64,000 nucleotides of DNA, taken from assembly GCA_018296165.2 (NCBI GenBank), contig JACKQL020000042.1, positions 310,001 to 374,000 on the forward strand, in the 5' to 3' direction. The stretch comes from Termitomyces sp. T153 (Eukaryota; Basidiomycota; Agaricomycetes; Agaricales; Lyophyllaceae). Each line of letters starts with the position of its first letter. Position 1 is the first letter of the stretch. Shown one piece after another: positions 1 to 12,388 of this stretch. A program made the translations under genes and the position numbers. The notes under the pieces are model-generated. The model searched no databases. It was not told where the DNA came from and worked only from the letters and a program-made list of their open reading frames with translations.

Positions 1-280
1 CGGATTATTATTTTATTCTATACTCTCGCTTTCTTGCAGCAGTTTGACATCCATGTCAGCTTCCCGCTCTGCTCAAGCCCCAGTCTGGATAGATGGGTCA
101 ATTTCTTTTGAACACGATAATTCTAAGAATAGCGATATACATGTTACACTGGTGATACAGCAGAGGTTGAAATACAATGAGTCATGATTTTTATAGCTTC
201 AGGAGATCAGGAAAAGATTTGTGAAGTGCATGGATACATGAAGATAAGAGCACGGTATGTAGGGTGAATCAGTTGTCGAC

Positions 281-1972
281 CTACAGCATTGTCAGCAAAA
301 CGAGTGGATTCAAACTCACTCGGGTACCATTCAAAGGTTTCTGCCACACTGGAGTGACTGGACTATTCAAACTAGTCTTGAAAGCCTCTTCCTGAGCTTG
401 GACAAAAAACTGATGATGGTATCCCATACAGCTTACTTGGGCTTGGATGGTTGACTCGGACGCGGGGCAAGGGGCGGTTTCGCTGGAGAAGACAATTTGT
501 ATTGTGGGTGTTGCGCCGGAAGGATCAACATCATCAACATCGTTATTTTTCGACGTCAAGAGGACGAAAGGGGAAGGTGGTAGTGAATCAGAATGATTTC
601 GGAAGCGTTTTGTCTTCGTAGTATTTATCCTCAACTTCATGCGTGGCGTGGACGAAGACCCAGCTGAGCTTTGCTTGGGGGAGGAAGAGACGGCAGGCTT
701 GAGGGATGAAGAGCCCCGGCGTCGTTGCAACCAAAGGCTGTGTTTCCCCTGTTTAGATGGCCGTCTAAGGAGACTAAATCTGTGATGGATAGTATCATGT
801 ACGATCCCTGCATCAATGTCGCGGCTATCAAATGTTCTTGTGGATTGGCGTTGGCTTCGAGATGGGAACGGGAACGTCGCTGAGGGGTTCATGTCATTGC
901 TTGGGAGTAGATAGAAAGGAGAATCTGGAATTTCCTCCTCTTGGATAGTGCGGGGGTGATCGGGAACCTGAGACGTGGTGAGTCTGGAATGAATGGCCGT
1001 ATCGATAGAATTAGCGCTTCGAGCAAGGTGGGTTTCGCCGTGGGCTTGTAACGAACTGGCTTGTGAGGGACACTGATGTATGGTTCACGTTGGAAAAGGG
1101 TTCTGGGGTTTATGGTAGAAATGCGGCCATCGTCATCATCGACAACGGTGTTTGATGTCCTTTCATTCACACTGAGATTGATTGCGCGTTTGAAAAATGA
1201 ACGGCTGAATGATACACGATTAGATCCAACACGCGATGGACGTCGTTTAAGTAGCACGCCTTTGTCGATGGTTGACCGACTTTTTGGCCGGAAGAAATGT
1301 CTGGTAAATGCCGGCGCTCTAATGGAGAACGGAAAAGGTTGATGACGACGTCGTTCATTAGCGATGCCCCCATCTGGCACCAGACAATCAGAAGAGATCA
1401 TCTCTTTCAGCCTCGTAGTGGAGTTTTGGAGGCGGGGTGGACTATCTCCCTCTCTCTCGATTGAAGGATCTGAGTTGAACATCCATTCTGCTACCAGGCT
1501 GTTCTCGTCAAGAGTTCCTAGTTGCAAGCAGACATCAAGAACAGAAGCGCGAATGGTATGTAAAGCGAGGCTGCCGAATATGGCAGATGTCGCGTCACAC
1601 GGAAGTTAGAGTCTCGCGGGTGAACTGGGGTAAGTCCTAGAATTGCGAAAACTCTAACTTCCGTGTGACGCGACATCTGCCATATTCGGCAGCCTCGCTT
1701 TACATATTTTGAAATGAACCCAGTCCTAAACACTCTCTAGTGCTTTGGTTGGCTTACGAGCTGTGGAATCTATCAGGTCTGATCAACCAGAAGGACCCAT
1801 CTCGTGAGTCAATATATTCACTATGTTTATTGACAATATACAACACAGATACCCCAGTTCACCCGCGAGACTCTAACTTCCGTGTGACGCGACATCTGCC
1901 ATATTCGGCAGCCTCGCTTTACATGGTATCAGGGTAATTTCTAGTATCGTCTAGGTTTAGGCTCGATTGCAT
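281..1972 (-). CDS. Low-complexity basic protein with a transposable element in exon 1
   Basis: Not recognised as a named family. The likely start ATG is at 1972 and exon 1 runs to 1923 (50 nt). A 363-bp inverted-repeat element then interrupts the gene. Reading resumes in frame from 1570 if the element is spliced from its own GTAAAG end (1922) to a CAG at 1573-1571. The block just after the junction (RASVLDV..LG, then a WMFN motif) matches the N-terminus of the disordered protein at 50180-53312, which supports this frame. The rest is Ser/Arg/Pro-rich with no visible domain. Two long frames (to 889, and 892 to 281) overlap by an ATGA. A weak intron of roughly 68 nt (donor GTTCCC near 960, acceptor CAAG near 900) would join them in phase. 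About 425 residues. The 3' join and the expressed isoform are uncertain. Confidence 0.5.
1560..1922. mobile_element. MITE/introner-like element with 73-bp perfect terminal inverted repeats
   Basis: Positions 1560-1632 and 1850-1922 are perfect 73-bp inverted repeats. The element is flanked on both sides by ATGGTAT (1553-1559 and 1923-1929), a 7-bp target-site duplication. It has no coding capacity. Each terminus begins GTAAAG, a usable 5' splice site. The opposite reading of the same terminus carries CTCTAAC followed by GCCATATTCGGCAG, a branch point and 3' splice site. Either orientation could therefore be spliced from a host transcript. A third 53-nt half-copy lies inside at 1651-1703. Confidence 0.85.
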
Positions 1973-2461
1973 TGGCAGAACTGGTTGATTATCCCAAAGT
2001 TCAAGATCTTGCAGGAGTCGTAAGATGTTGAAGCGCTTTGTGAGTACCGCGTCAAATAAGAGAACATCAGGTATTATTGTTCCTCACAGCTCAGCCAGAC
2101 GGCACGATTGATCACTTGTTTTCCACATGTGACACTGAGAACATTGAGTCATGTAGGAGAGCCATGGCATTGTCCAAGAACTGTTGCTTTTCAATCCACA
2201 GCATGACAATCGGACGCATCAAAGTCCAATATACATGTAATGGGATCGTTTTGCTCCTTTGCGCTATTGGTTATAATGGTTTCCGATTAAGTCACACCTG
2301 GCAAGTGTGACTGATAATCGTCATAAGGAGGATTGTATTGTAGGTAATAAAGATAGATGCAAAGTGAATGTATAGGAATACAGATGATCTCTAACTGATA
2401 CTATTGGTGTGTCAACAAAGGTATCAAGGATGGTATGCCGCCGGTAGTCCGTATCAATAAA
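1973..2461. other. Intergenic, CCH1 3' flank / upstream of first gene
   Basis: About 490 bases between the start of the element-bearing gene and the CCH1 stop. No ORF with intron support and no repeat was seen. It should hold the promoter of the first gene and the CCH1 3' untranslated region. Confidence 0.4.
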
Positions 2462-5400
2462 TTACATTCTCTCGTCCTCATTCACTGCTTCTTGCATGAG
2501 ATCTTCGAATAACATTAGGTACAATACAATAGAACATGGCCAGAGAAACTCACCTCCCCATTTGGAGTTTTCTAGAGATTGAAGCACACTTTGTGGATCT
2601 GCTTCAATCACAGAAGACCGTCTGTGACGCCAAGGTCACCAGTCATTTTCTTATCGGGCATAATTGAAGGAACACATACGGAGATGAAGAGACACGGTCC
2701 GTTGACAACATACTGGTGTCACTCGTACGTCGATTGCTTCGCTGCAGTTTGGAAGTCAGGTCAAGCGCAAGGGACACGTCCGGGGAATGGTATCTTCGAA
2801 TCGGAGTTGGGCTTGTTTGCGGTAAGCTGAAACGCCCCCCGTCAGGTGTAACGGGACTAGGCGTTTCGGCAAGGGTATCGACCACAATCGAGGGTATTTC
2901 TGAACGTCAAATCAGTTGCTATCCCATCTTGCAGAGTGAATTGAACATACCTTGAGTTTTCTCAGCAAGATGTCGCTCTCTGTGGGCCAGGAAACGTCGA
3001 CGGTGAGATATTGTCTTAAGCAGGGACCGTACGCGATCTAGGTTGACAAGGTCCGTCACCAAACGATTTGTCTCCGTCCTTGCGACCAGGTCCTTTAGAC
3101 TAATCGGTCGACACTTTAATAAGTCACAAGACACACGTAGCCGAACTTACACAAGAGCTTCCCCGTCCACGATAAGTTTGTGATGAGCAAGGAGAATAAG
3201 CATGTCATTGAAAGATATCCCGCGTCCTGGCTCATGAGAAATGCTGGCTTCGTGATATAGGCGACTGTAGACAGTTCTACGTTTCCTGATTGCCTCGTGA
3301 TCGAGTCCGCTAAGAACTGCCTCCAGCCTACCCATGTCGACCCCCGCAACGATCCTCGAAGACCAATTGATTTCGGGGTCAGCAGACTCCCGACAATAAT
3401 TCACGATGTTGGGTATGCTGTACTCGCTGGGATATATCTTCACTTCAAAGGCTCCGCTTAATTTCTGGAAGGAGTTGGTGAGGATGGGTCATGATATCTA
3501 GAGGAAGAGTGTAGACTGACTCCAAAAAATGGGACAAATCGATGGCGCTCAAGATATCCAGTTTTGGGATTTGCAAATTCAGCCCAGACTTTCTTGAATG
3601 AACGCATTTGTTCTCTGGTAATTGATTTCGCGCCGCCTGCCGACGTCTGGAAGACGTAAGAAAAATTCTCGACGACGACACCTGATCGAATATTAGCACG
3701 GAAAGGGTGGACAGTTAGTAATGACTTGCCAGTAAACATGTTGACGAAGATATACTTGGAGTATCAAATGGATAAAGGTCAATGAAAGGAAGTCGGACCG
3801 TCTCTCACCATGCTCAGTAGGTTCCAAGTGATGAAGAGAGCAAATGCCCAACTCTCGCTTCCGCAATCAGAGCTATCTAGCGCGATCGAACTGTTATTGG
3901 TACAGCGAGGGTATGAGATGGTGCTTCAATAATAATAAAAAAGTTAGTCTGGACTGAATGCGAGGTCGTGTAGACTTACTAATCGTGCATGTATTGGTTC
4001 CATCCTTCCCTGCGCAGTAAAGTCAGATGGATCATGAAAGGAGCAATGTAATAACATACCCGACGCTCATGAACGCCAGCATCACTAACGCCGAACCAAT
4101 GGAATTATAATTCATGTTCCTGGTCTCACCTGAATTCCATTTCGTCAAACTGAAGACTTCAACGAAGAGGATCGCGAAGAAGATGAACAAGATGAGCCAA
4201 AGTCCTAGTAGACTGATGATTACCGGCAAGCTCGCTCTGTCATAAACTAAGTATAGCAAAAGTTTCGACCGAACAATAGACGTACACAGCGGTTTTAAAA
4301 AGCATGTTCAAGCTGTTGTTACGTTGGACCAACTTGAACGCAATGCTGACGAGGAAAAGTTTCTGTAACTGTTGGGTTACAAAACCACTTGACCCAAATC
4401 GGACGACAAGAGTGGTAATGAAACTCCCTGCAGCTACAACAATGTCGAACAAGTTCCAACCGTCTGATCGGAAACTCTTCCATCCTAGGCCAAACAATCG
4501 CACCCACACATCGAAGATGTATATGCTCATGATACAAAGGAACAAGTCATCTAAAGCGAGGGGATAAGGGGTGAACAGGGAAATGTACAGATATCTCACT
4601 TCGAACACTGTCAGCAATTCTTTGAGAAGAGAATGTTTGCGTCCTGTGAAAGCCTACTCAGTCTCGTCTAAACAACTAGAACGATGAGCCTACATCAAGG
4701 CCAAAATGTGGAGCAGGAAAAGAAAGGTCATGCCCCGAGACCACCAACCATGCTTGTGGACAGCACGATCGAAACACCACCCTCTCAACACATTAGTTGG
4801 ACGGGTCGGAGGCCGTTTCGATGGCTTCTGTCTTTTGAAGAGTTTATGAAGGTCTATCCATTCTCTCTGAGGCTTGGTCAAGAAAGCTGATCCAGTCTTT
4901 GAGCTGAAATTGCCAATGATGATACTAGCAAAAAAATGGACTTAAAAGTTACCAGGTTGAAATAAAAGTGATTGAGATCTGTCATACCTGACGAAGAGCG
5001 TCAAAATGACGACTGCTCCCATGAGATTATAGATCACGAAAAACAATGCATTGAATTGCGAGTGATTTGTAACCGGTTGAAGACCTGGCCCAGTTATGCT
5101 GGTAGCAACCCCCATAGCGTCAACCCAACCTTCCAGAGAAACAATCTCGAAAAGGATGAGTAAGGAAGACCGGAAACTATCGAACGAGAATGTCGTTGAT
5201 GGCGATGGGTTATCCCAAACACGAGGAACTGGAAATCCAAAGGAATTGCCTAGGACTGTGTTTTGATATTCCCCTATGCAGTCTACAATGCCAGTCATAT
5301 CACTATCATTGCAGACATTCATCTTGCCCGCAAAGATATTGAGACCCCAGACGGCGTACGGAATCATATAGAGGATCGCAAGCATGGCGGCGTCAAAAAT

Positions 5401-8400
5401 TCGAATTGCACCAGACAAGATCAATGACTGGAACGTATTTCGCATTTTGTCGATGAGGGTGATCAAACGCAAAGCTCGCAGCGCCTTCAGCGCTCTAGTA
5501 AACCGGCTCATGCCACCGATGAAGATGAGGCCCGTGGTTATGTTGACGAGGATCCCAACCATGATAAAGAAGTCGAAGATATTCCATATACTGCGAATAT
5601 ACGCATTAGGGGTGAAAAGGAAACCATCAGCGATGATCTTGATGATGAATTCCACCACGAGCAGGAAGCCAAACGCTGTTTCGGAAACATCAAACCATGC
5701 TCCGACATGAGGCCCATGACGCAGAAAGTAATCCCGGCGGTAGACAGGAGTTGCAATGGTCTCCGTTACTATACCAGCAATTACAGTGAGTAGAAGGATG
5801 AGCTGGAAGATTGGATGTGCAACAGGTGAGTAAGGTGTGCCAAAGATACGTTCACCATTCGCAGGTTGCACAAGCTTTTGGCAAAATCGGCGCAAGGGGT
5901 TCTTCTGTGAAAATATCCAGAACGTCTTGTCATATGTAGGGTGATCACGGATGAAGTCGGCTCTCTGCGCTCGTCTCTCGAACAGCGCATCACGAAGATC
6001 TTGAGTACTGGTGCCCTCGCTATTGACGGTCGCGAGCAGCTCCCTGGGGAAAAATAATCATTAAGGACAGAAGAAGAGGTATGCAACGTACAGAGGTCGA
6101 TCTGTTTGTTCTTCGTGACTATTATCTAGTTTTCCACTCTTGAAAGTTGACATGGGAAGATCATCTGTCCTTTGTTCACCAGCGAAGAGACGTTCAAGTA
6201 TGTTCAACGATTTGGCAGAAAAATGCCGTGGTTTAAATGAGTTGGACACCGGCTGCTGTGTCTGTACAAGCGGGATGGCTTAGGATCGAGATTTTTTAAT
6301 GAGTAATAATACATACTGAAGGTGAATGAACATCGTTCCGGGGGACACTGTAATCATGTACCAGGGACTTCTGCATGGGAAGGACGAGATTGGCAGGAAG
6401 GTCAACTTTAACCTTCACGGGATTGGGCCGGACCCATCGATACGGGTTGAACCTGCGCATCCAAGAAGCCGAGCCTTGCTGTGCTTGATGACTAGCCCAG
6501 TACTTCGAGGCTTGTTCTCCCTTTTTCAACTCCTCCGCAACCTCGAAGTTCTCGTTGATCACTGCAATGAACATTTGCAGCACGATGACTAGAAAAAGGC
6601 AAAGAGAAAAATCAAATGAGAGGAAAAGAAAAACTCGTTGATACACCTACAATTTGAGAAGAGCAACCAAGAAGAGACGAATATGGCAACAATAACAGTC
6701 TGCCCGAGTCGAATCTCTGCACCGGTCGTACTGTAAAGGACATTTGTCCAGTTTTCCGACGAGAAGACCTGATATACGGCTAGAAAGGATGTCCAGATGT
6801 CGCCAAAGTTCATCGGCGTATCTTCTCCCATATCTCCACGTAGAAGTTGCACTGCTGCTAGCGCGGCGATGTAGTTTATCATGATCAAGAACAAGGACAT
6901 GTTGGCCAAACCGTACATGTTACCAAAGACCGCGAGCTGTAAAGTATCCGTCGTGAGAGAAGAGTTCTCGCACAAGATGAAGAACCTACCAGGAGAGGCT
7001 TCATTCTAGGTACAACGAGAATAACCCGGTAAAACCTCATGAGCTGGAAGATCGTGAACCACGGATAGACTGAAGAGTTGTGAATCACAGGAATCTGTAT
7101 TATACTCGTTCCGATGGCCAAGATTAAGTCAAGCCAATTATTCCCGTGCGAGAAGAAACTTCTCCAGTCCGGTAATGTAGCGAGGACCCGAATCACAATC
7201 TCGACATCGAATGCAATGGTGATTCCAAGTTCGCCAAAGTACATGATCATCTCATGTATATTGTCCACATCCACAGTCCGTGAGGCCTGCAGAGCAAGAG
7301 ACGCGAGAGCGAGAAAAACCCAACACCAGTGGGTATAGCCGTAGATGGTTTTTGCGAGATTGGGACGCGTGGATTGGCGGTCTTCGTCGGGGACCCAACC
7401 GTCTTCGTGTGTGCCATTGATGGGGACAAGGCTAGAATTCAGATGATTATAGGAGAGTTGAGGTAAGCCAATAGACATACGGGGCGGCTCCAAAGGCGCT
7501 CTTCTTCGTTTCGGAGCGGATGGCGGAGAATGTGTTAGTGATAACAGCAACGAAAAGGTTGATGAGCCAAAAATTCAGGACAATGATGCAGATGATGAAG
7601 AAAAAGCACGAGAAAAAGTACTCTGCGTCTATCATTGAGTACATCAATGGTGTCCACTGTGGCAGCAATCAGAACTCAAAGCTGAAAGAGCTTAAATGGA
7701 CGACTCACACCGTTCGCAGAAGCAGTAATGATGACTTGAAGAGCTGAAAACCAAATAGCGTCAAAGCTTTCCACGTTGTTTGAGGGATTGCCTTGTTCCT
7801 GAAGTCAAGGGTCAGTAACATCACTTTGAATTGTAGAAAAGGCTCACCTTGCATACTTGCCCCAGCGGACATATGTAACCTTTTGATATGTTTGATTGCG
7901 AACCATCTAGCGTAAGATAACCGGTGGGTTGCAACGTCACAGGATCAATGTATCCTCCGCAAAACTGTCCCTCTATCTGGATTTCTTGTTCTCCAAGAAC
8001 AGGTTGGAAGAGACAGGTCCTGCGAAGAGAACCTTTAAAGGATTGAACACCGATGATGCTACAACACTTGAGATTATGGAAGGCAGAAAAGGGGGGAGGA
8101 ACACTCACGAGAATAGTACCATGGCGAATAAGACAAAGTAGGCAACCCGCGTGATGAGCGGACGAGCAGTCTTCAGAGAATGCATGATCGTCTATAAAAC
8201 CAGGTCAGACCGAACAATGAGATGTACGAGTAAAGACAAGCACAGTTGTACCAGACGTGATAGTTAATAATCTTGCTGTCCGAATCACGCTCATGGCTCT
8301 GAATATCCCGATATGATGCCGTCCTCGCTCTTCTCCCCATATCGCCAATGCAAATGCAATCCAGAAGCTGATAATAGCGATGAAGTCAATCCGACTCCAG

Positions 8401-10052
8401 CTTTGTCTAAGATAAGGGATATTTCTATATGCCTTATCATGTGCATTTGTCACGCTCAGGCGGAACGGAAGAGAGATATATTCGGTGTCCGACCTCATGG
8501 CTCTTGAGAGGAATGTGGCTGTAGGGGGTTCGCGTATGACTTGATGTAGACCATGAGCTGCGCTCTTTATGTTCTCAGCAAAAGGGTTCAGAGGTGGAGG
8601 GAGTTCGGAATGTGTAAGTGCGACTTGTGAAGCTGGCGGGACATGGGGATAAGGAGATGTTGGTATGTGCGTGTTGAGTGTAAAGGGGCGCAGAAGTGCG
8701 ACTTTCAGGTTGTGTAATCTCTTCGAGATGGAGGTACCCCCGTTGAGGGCGGCTTGGGAGAGAGAGCCGGAGCGACCAAGAGCCGTAGTGGTTCCAGCAG
8801 AGGGAGTGGGCGGAAAATGATCGGATTTGCGTTGGAATGGTGAACGAAAGAAAGAGCCGATAGAAACCTCAGGATCAAATAGGAACCCGGAAACACATAT
8901 GCGAGCAAAGGCTTCTAATCTAACATGATGTATTTGATGAGAGAACATAAGAGTGGGTGGGGGCGGAACTCACGTAAATATAACAAATAATACAAATAGA
9001 GTGTAATCCTCCCAGGAATGGAAGTATCCCTTGATACGAGGTGGGACAGAAGTGCCATCGGAGCTAGAGAGAGTCAAAGGAAGGGCAGCCTGTATGGTTA
9101 AGACGACAGCATTAATGATAATTAGCACAAGAATGATAGGTTCAGTCCACCTGTGGATTGAAAATCAGTCAAGGTGAACATATGACACAAGCGTAACGTA
9201 CGGGTACACAAGAAAATTGAAGAGAGCCAGTCGAAGTTTGCTATCTGTCCCAAAAAACCCTAGCGTCCGACCACGAAGAGGCAAAGCCTTCGTAAGATCA
9301 GGGATCGGGTCCTCGTCAGTAGCCTCTTCCTCCCCATCCTCGAGACGGAGTTGACTCTCCAACCCAGCGGACGCCAAGTTGACCACGCGTACGGACGCAC
9401 GACGTAGATTTTGGGATATAGACTTGATTGCCGAACCTGTCTTCTTCAAAGGCGATGGTGTAACACTGTATCGCATGGTCCTCTGACGGCTACGCGGTGT
9501 GAGAGCTACATTTCGTTCGGGATCTGTCTCGTCATACTCCTCAGCGCCACTGCGTGACATGTTGGATGTTAAATGAGCTTCATCGTCCTCCCTATGTCCA
9601 TCATACATCTCCGAGTCGAAGTCGCGCGGCGAAACGAGCGACGCGGTGGACAGTCCAGGCTGTAAAGTCGAGAAAGAGTTCATATTCTGGTTCTGGATTC
9701 CGTAGCGTGCCGAGAATGGAAAGCTCCTATCATCAGTCGGTGAAGAGAACACGTCGTCTGTTGTAGGGCGCGCAGGTTGAGTGCCCGCAGAAGTCAATGC
9801 TGAAGATGACAACGCTGCAGAATGTGGTTCTTGGGACGAAGAGGGACGAAGAGGGTCCTGCCCTGCATCAAACAAGCGTTGGCCCCAGCTGGTTCTTCGT
9901 CTCGCGAACGAACCGTGGCTGCCCGATGGTTCCAAAGAAGGAGAAGGTGGCACTGAAGCTAGTCCGGCCGGAGAGCCAGTTAGATTAATAGCCGAAGTAG
10001 TGGTCGATTTTGGAGTCGTAGGATGCTGAAGATATGGTTGCTGTTGTTCCAT
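2462..10052 (-). CDS. CCH1: Voltage-gated high-affinity calcium channel Cch1
   Basis: Plasma-membrane pore subunit of the fungal high-affinity Ca2+ influx system (family knowledge: works with Mid1). More than twenty exons can be joined from ATG 10052 to TAA 2462, giving roughly 2,000 residues. A disordered N-terminal tail of about 280 residues precedes four repeats of six membrane segments. Repeat I includes [11 protein letters not shown] and a pore SANGW (7700-7650). The repeat II pore is SENW (about 6750), the repeat III pore SLEGW (about 5120), and the repeat IV pore [11 protein letters not shown] (4000-3970), followed by YPRCTN and WAFALF. Arg/Lys-spaced S4 helices are visible, clearest in repeat III ([11 protein letters not shown]). 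The C-terminus has the EF-hand-like block [16 protein letters not shown] (about 3600) and ends in an acidic tail. One intron (3682-3729) is GC-AG. The repeat I pore has Asn where the other three have Glu. No lesion was seen. Confidence 0.95.
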
Positions 10053-11390
10053 AGACTATAGATAAAATAAAGAAATACGCGTCGAAGGGTCGACTGCGAT
10101 GGTGAAGAAAGGACCAGAGTCCGACGCAACGACCTGAGAGAAAGTAAAGCCACGGCTATTGACCATAACGTGAGAATTCTGTTGATCGAAAACCATCATC
10201 TGCTTGTAGTAACTCCGAGGCTACTTCCACCACTACTAGCTACGTAGTACCTAGGGGATTTGTGAGCCTCAATTTTACTCCATCTGCTCCTTCGTATGAA
10301 ATACACATTTTGTAGTATCTTCATGCGTGAGTGTCGGACTTAGTGACATATGCCACGGCTGATCCCCTCCTGTTCACTTTCAGAGAAAAAGATCAACCCA
10401 GAAGCTTACGAGCTGTGTTATTGACGCGATAAGGAGGCATTCTGAAGATTTTCGACAGACTCAGGCACTCTACAGGAGTCTGAACCCGAAATGAGATGGA
10501 TCACACTCTCTAACTTGTTCTGCACTTCATATCAAGCTTGTCTTTGAATCGAATTTGTTTGTCGACATCGACCGGGTTTCTGGGATAACTGGGGTTAACA
10601 TCTCTACCAGTAATAAAACATTATGAAAGAATCTTGACTGGCGCTTCAGTCTCCAATTTGATGAAATCTAAAGCTTCGTTCTGCTGGATGTGTTTATCAG
10701 TAAATACCGCTTGGGATCATGAAACGCTGACAAGATCCACGTCAAACTCAAGCAACCTCCGGAAGACTGAAAATATCCATCTCACGAGAGTCTATATTTC
10801 GATGAGTACGCGCTTGCTTTTCATCGGGCGGATTGTGGACTGATGCCGTTCAAAGCAATATGTACATCACTTTCAGCGTTTTACTTGTTGAAATATCTTT
10901 CAAGTAGCAACATACAACGTTATACAACATCTTGATTCTGAATCGGCTGAAGCTACGGTTTCAACACAGAATGCATCAGTTCATCGATTGTGCCAAAGCG
11001 AGCCACCACTCACCGGCCATACAACAGGAAATTGTCTGTACAGGGTGGCGACATCAACGATCTGCGCTAAAATTTTGACTATGCGAAGATCGGGCATGGG
11101 GGGAGGTTCTTATCGAAAACGCTGTGTTCTCCATACTATCTCCCTTGAAAGACCGAGTGGCTGTATAGACAAGTTTAATGCGGCCGATGGACCGTTTCCA
11201 TTGTCTCGTATCCGTTTAGGCTAGTCTTTCGTGGCCAGGGTGATTATGCGACCACGTGTAAACAGGTATTTGAACTCTCGATTTCTGCTTGAACCAATCC
11301 CGTGTCATCTCGTTGTTTTCTATCCTCCTCCGTTACGCCTTCTCCCCACCCCATCCTTAGCGAATATCCTCATCTGTTTTGAACATCACC
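10053..11390. other. Divergent promoter region between CCH1 and HMG-box gene
   Basis: About 1.3 kb between two divergently transcribed genes. Short ORFs here have no recognisable product or exon structure. No strong repeats were seen. It should contain both promoters. A pyrimidine-rich stretch (11310-11370) lies just before the HMG-box start. Confidence 0.4.
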
Positions 11391-12388
11391 ATGCCCCCCT
11401 CACGACGTATCAAGAGACCCCGTAACGCATGGCTTATCTTCCGGCAAGTCAAATCACAGGAGTATAACAAGGCACACCCAGAAGAAAGGCTCGGGTTATC
11501 TGACATGTCTAAAGCCATGTCCATAGAATGGGCCACAGCGTCTCAAGAAGAAAGAGATTACTTCAAACAACTCGCAGACGAGGAGTATGAGGATCATCGT
11601 GCGAAACATCCCGAGTACAAGTACCAGCCCAGGAAGAAGGGGTCTGGCGACGAGCCGAGCACGGTGAACCAGGGAGGAGTGACGAAGCCGAGAGCGACGA
11701 GGAAAAAGGCGGCATCGACTTCTGCCACTGACTTCGCACCTATTCACCCTAACGTGTATGGTGGTGAGTGGCCTGAGGCCAATCCTCTAGTCCCGGACTC
11801 CAACAATTTCAGCGGTCTCGGTCCTGCGGTGGCCCTCAACAACCAATACGCCGTCATCAATTCCAACCACACCTTCTATGACAACACAATCTTCGTAAGT
11901 TGCCATGCGTGCATACATTTCTATTCTGACTCGGTAATTGTTACATCCAGTCTCCCGATACCTTTGATGTGAGCATGTTCCATTATGCGGCACCAACGAT
12001 GGCCTACTCTGGCCAACCATACGCCGGACTGACTCAAACCGTGATGCAGCCCTTTGTCGCATCCCAAGCGAGCGCCTACTGGTCTGGTGGCCTGATGGAG
12101 GGATACACCGCCGCTGTTTACAACAATCAGCCTCATGCATGTAATGGTTCGCTTCAATCCTTCAACCTATACGAGCAGACCACTGAGCTTGACGCCGCCG
12201 CCGGCCCAAGCGGAGTATATGCCACTGCCTACTTCCAGAATGAAGGCGGCTCTGGATATTCCAACCCAGATTTCACCACCGTCGACGCAAATAGCTTGCA
12301 GGACCTCAATGACTTTCCGGGCTACAGCCAAGAGGTTCAATATGGGTGGGCCGCCACCGAGGCTTCCACGGGATTGGTTGGGGTCTAA
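11391..12388 (+). CDS. HMG-box transcription factor (MATA_HMG/SOX-TCF type)
   Basis: Nuclear DNA-binding protein. Two exons (11391-11894 and 11951-12388) give 313 residues. The intron has GTAAGT and CAG. The HMG box is at residues 5-80: it opens with IKRPRNAWLIFRQ, continues with MSKAMSIEW and ends with HPEYKYQPRKK, the Lys/Arg tail typical of sequence-specific HMG factors. The remainder is rich in Gly, Ala, Tyr, Asn and Ser with no second domain, as in fungal regulators of mating and development. The start is the first ATG of the frame and lies in ACCATG. It faces away from CCH1 across a 1.3-kb shared intergenic region. The exact regulon cannot be told from sequence. Confidence 0.9.

Noticed and set aside
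11379..11390. Start of the HMG-box protein at an upstream TTG
   Set aside because: The upstream codon is TTG. The in-frame ATG at 11391 lies in a good context and directly precedes the HMG box.
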